Positions 5,228-6,985 of a stretch of 6,985 bases of DNA are shown one piece after another. The translations under genes and the position numbers were made by a program. The notes below the pieces were generated by a model that was not told where the DNA came from, did not search any database, and saw only the letters and a list, made by a program, of their open reading frames with translations. This DNA comes from Clostridiales bacterium (GTDB taxonomy: Bacteria; Bacillota; Clostridia; Christensenellales; CAG-917). The DNA is taken from the NCBI GenBank assembly GCA_014799525.1, contig JAAVHW010000010.1, positions 1-6,985 on the forward strand. Reading direction: 5' to 3'. Each line of letters begins with the position of its first letter. The stretch's first letter is position 1.

Positions 5228-6490
5228 ATGAATTCTGAATGCGGATTTACATTTGATGAAGCAAAGTTTGACGCGCTTTGCAAGGACGTGTTCGATAGTG
5301 AACCGTCAGTTCAGCGCGCTCGCTTTAATGGGCTTGTCGAGGCTCACAAGCAGCAGTTTGGCGTGGACGTAGAGGAGTTTTATTCTTCTCCAGGCAGAAT
5401 TGAAATCCTTGGCAACCATACGGACCACAACGGCGGCAAGGTGCTTTGCGCCGCGATAAACTTTGATACGCTCGCATGCGTTTCATCGCGTGACGACGGC
5501 ATAATTGAGGTCAAGTCGGCAGGATATCCAATCATACGCGTAGACGTAAACGCACCTACGTTTTCTCCATCCGAGCTTGGCACGTCAACCGCGCTTGTAA
5601 AGGGCGTAGTTGATTATTTTGCAAAGCACGGCAAGGCTGTAGGCGGCTTTTCTGCAAGCATGGCGTCGAATGTTCCAAAGGGCTCGGGCGTGTCCTCGTC
5701 AAGCTCGTTTGAGCTTGTGATTGCCGAGATACTCAACGTCAAGTATAATGACGGAGTGCTTGACGCAATTTTCAAGGCAAAGGCATCGCAGTATGCAGAA
5801 AATGTATTCTTCGGAAAGCCATGTGGACTTATGGACCAGAGCGCGATTGCCCTTGGCAATGTAAATTTGATAGATTTTTATGATTTTGAAAATCCCATTG
5901 TAGAAGGGGCAAACTGGAGCTTTGACGACCTCGATATATTCGTTATTGCGACGGGCGGCGACCATAGCAACCTCACAGGCGACTATGCGGCTATTCCTGC
6001 CGAGATGAAAGAGGTTGCGGAGTGTTTTGGGAAGAAGCTGCTTTGTGAAATACCGCGCGAAACGTGGGAGAGCGAAAAGCTGAGCGTCAAGGGCAAGGTG
6101 AGCGAAAGAGCGTATTTGCGCGCGGAGCATTTCTTTGAGGAGAACGAGCGCGTTGAGCGTGCGGTGAAGGCGGTTGAAAGCAAGGACGAGCATACGTTCC
6201 TTGAAATGGTGAACGCCTCTGGACTTAGCTCGCGCCACAAGCTGCAAAACACGTATTCGCCCGTCGGGCGCAACCGCAATCTTGAAAACGCGCTTGATAG
6301 CGTTGTGCATATTGACGGCGTTGTCGCAAGCAGAGTACACGGCGGCGGCTTTGCAGGTACTATACTCGTATTCACAAAGAAGGGTGCTGCGGAAGCGGAA
6401 AAGGCTTTCAACGCTTCGTTCGGGAAAGAAAACGTATTCAAGATGTCAATTCGCAAGCACGGCGCAATTCGCTTGAATTTGGAGAAATAA
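5228..6490 (+). CDS. galK: Galactokinase (GHMP kinase family)
   Basis: GalK phosphorylates galactose with ATP to galactose-1-phosphate, the substrate of the neighbouring GalT, in the cytoplasm. The 420-residue protein has the family's length and order: the substrate motif SPGRIEILGNHTDHNGG (54-70), the GHMP ATP-binding loop VPKGSGVSSSSSFE (149-162), CGLMDQSAIALG (199-210) with the likely catalytic Asp203, and the C-terminal glycine-rich motif SRVHGGGFAGTI (368-379). The usual GEHTDY is GNHTDH here, so the Glu of the classical enzymes is Asn63. From memory this form occurs in clostridial galactokinases, so I read it as a clade feature and not a defect. Another GHMP sugar kinase is possible, but the gal context argues for galactose. 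Expression is probably controlled by the palindrome over the promoter. lgt follows after one base. Confidence 0.92.
   Translation: MNSECGFTFDEAKFDALCKDVFDSEPSVQRARFNGLVEAHKQQFGVDVEEFYSSPGRIEILGNHTDHNGGKVLCAAINFDTLACVSSRDDGIIEVKSAGYPIIRVDVNAPTFSPSELGTSTALVKGVVDYFAKHGKAVGGFSASMASNVPKGSGVSSSSSFELVIAEILNVKYNDGVLDAIFKAKASQYAENVFFGKPCGLMDQSAIALGNVNLIDFYDFENPIVEGANWSFDDLDIFVIATGGDHSNLTGDYAAIPAEMKEVAECFGKKLLCEIPRETWESEKLSVKGKVSERAYLRAEHFFEENERVERAVKAVESKDEHTFLEMVNASGLSSRHKLQNTYSPVGRNRNLENALDSVVHIDGVVASRVHGGGFAGTILVFTKKGAAEAEKAFNASFGKENVFKMSIRKHGAIRLNLEK
6481..6484 (+). promoter_or_regulatory. Ribosome binding site of lgt, inside the galK tail
   Basis: GGAG ends seven bases before the lgt ATG at 6492 and lies in the last codons of galK. 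Translation of lgt is probably coupled to that of galK. Confidence 0.75.
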
Positions 6491-6491
6491 T

Positions 6492-6985
6492 ATGCTTACA
6501 AATCTTTTGGCAACTGCAAGCGACCGTACCACCGCAATTCAGATTGGAAATCTGGAGATAAAGTGGTATGCGTTATTTATTGTGTTTTCAATGATAATAG
6601 GGCTTGCATACGTTTGCGTGGAATGCAAAAAGATTAAGCTTAAAACGGACGACGCAATTGAGCTTTTCCTTTGGATAATTCCGCTTGCGATAGTCTTTGC
6701 AAGATTGCTATACATTGTTCCTGGGCGCGTTGACGAGTATCCGCTGAATAGCTGGGATGACTTTGTAAACTTCATCGCTATATGGAACGGCGGACTTACG
6801 ATAATAGGCGGCATAGTTGGCGGCATAATCGGTGGCGTTATCTTCACGATAAGGCACAGAAAGCAGTGCAATTTCGGAAACGTCGCCGACCTCGTAATTG
6901 TACCTTTGCTTTCGGGACAGATTATCGGCAGACTTGGCAACTACGTCAATCAGGAGGCTTTCGGACTTCCTATAACAAACGAGAG
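6492..6985 (+). CDS. lgt: Prolipoprotein diacylglyceryl transferase Lgt, N-terminal part (cut by window edge)
   Basis: Lgt transfers diacylglycerol from phosphatidylglycerol to the lipobox cysteine of prelipoproteins, the first step of lipoprotein maturation in the cytoplasmic membrane. The frame stays open for 164 codons to the window end; full-length family members run about 250-300 residues. Visible features are LEIKWYALFIV (21-31) leading into a membrane helix, a second helix at about 55-76 with FARLLYIV, IWNGGLTIIGGIVGG (97-111) in a third hydrophobic segment, and the Lgt signature GRLGNYVNQEAFG (146-158) with Arg147, Asn150, Asn153 and Glu155. The His that E. coli carries in its FHGGL motif (His103) is Ile104 here. 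The start is fixed by GGAG seven bases upstream. There is only one base after the galK stop, so it is probably in an operon with galK. Confidence 0.93.
   Translation, partial: MLTNLLATASDRTTAIQIGNLEIKWYALFIVFSMIIGLAYVCVECKKIKLKTDDAIELFLWIIPLAIVFARLLYIVPGRVDEYPLNSWDDFVNFIAIWNGGLTIIGGIVGGIIGGVIFTIRHRKQCNFGNVADLVIVPLLSGQIIGRLGNYVNQEAFGLPITNE

Noticed and set aside
6539..6940. Minus-strand open frame of 133 codons at the right edge.
   Set aside because: It is antisense to lgt, whose signature GRLGNYVNQEAFG and membrane segments on the plus strand are convincing.

Overview
The window comes from a bacterial chromosome, most likely a Clostridia-type Firmicute. The evidence is a type 2 (Firmicute-style) GalT, a galactokinase with the GNHTDH motif that I associate with clostridial sequences, good Shine-Dalgarno sites on three of the five genes, sigma-A style promoters and short intergenic regions. 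The genus cannot be told from the sequence alone. No mobile element, CRISPR array, rRNA or tRNA gene was found.

Layout, left to right. Positions 1-411 are AT-rich and apparently non-coding. They carry a 21-nt direct repeat in two copies, small inverted repeats and a near-consensus promoter that abuts the next gene. Two tRNA-maturation genes follow on the + strand: tilS (412-1794, lysidine synthesis on tRNA-Ile) and a class II tRNA nucleotidyltransferase with an HD domain (1874-3286, CCA end addition or repair). A strong hairpin at 3333-3358 then lies between the convergent cca and galT genes and probably terminates transcription from both sides.

A galactose-use locus follows. galT (3448-4992, minus strand) and galK (5228-6490, plus strand) diverge from a 235-bp control region. 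Galactokinase makes galactose-1-phosphate and GalT exchanges it with UDP-glucose, so together they form the core of the Leloir pathway; galE is not in the window. The control region has two back-to-back promoters with the same TTGCAA, N17, TACAAT architecture, both with an extended -10 TG. A perfect 17-bp palindrome lies over the galK -10, and an imperfect 16-bp palindrome lies over the galT -35. This is the best candidate regulatory system here.

The right edge cuts the start of lgt (6492 onward), a membrane enzyme of lipoprotein maturation. It begins one base after galK stops, with its ribosome binding site inside the galK tail.

Every gene belongs to a known family, and I see no convincing undescribed system. 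The points worth a second look are the paired gal promoters and palindromes, an apparently leaderless tilS, the 21-nt repeat upstream of it, and a few non-standard motif residues in GalK, Lgt and the Cca-like enzyme.
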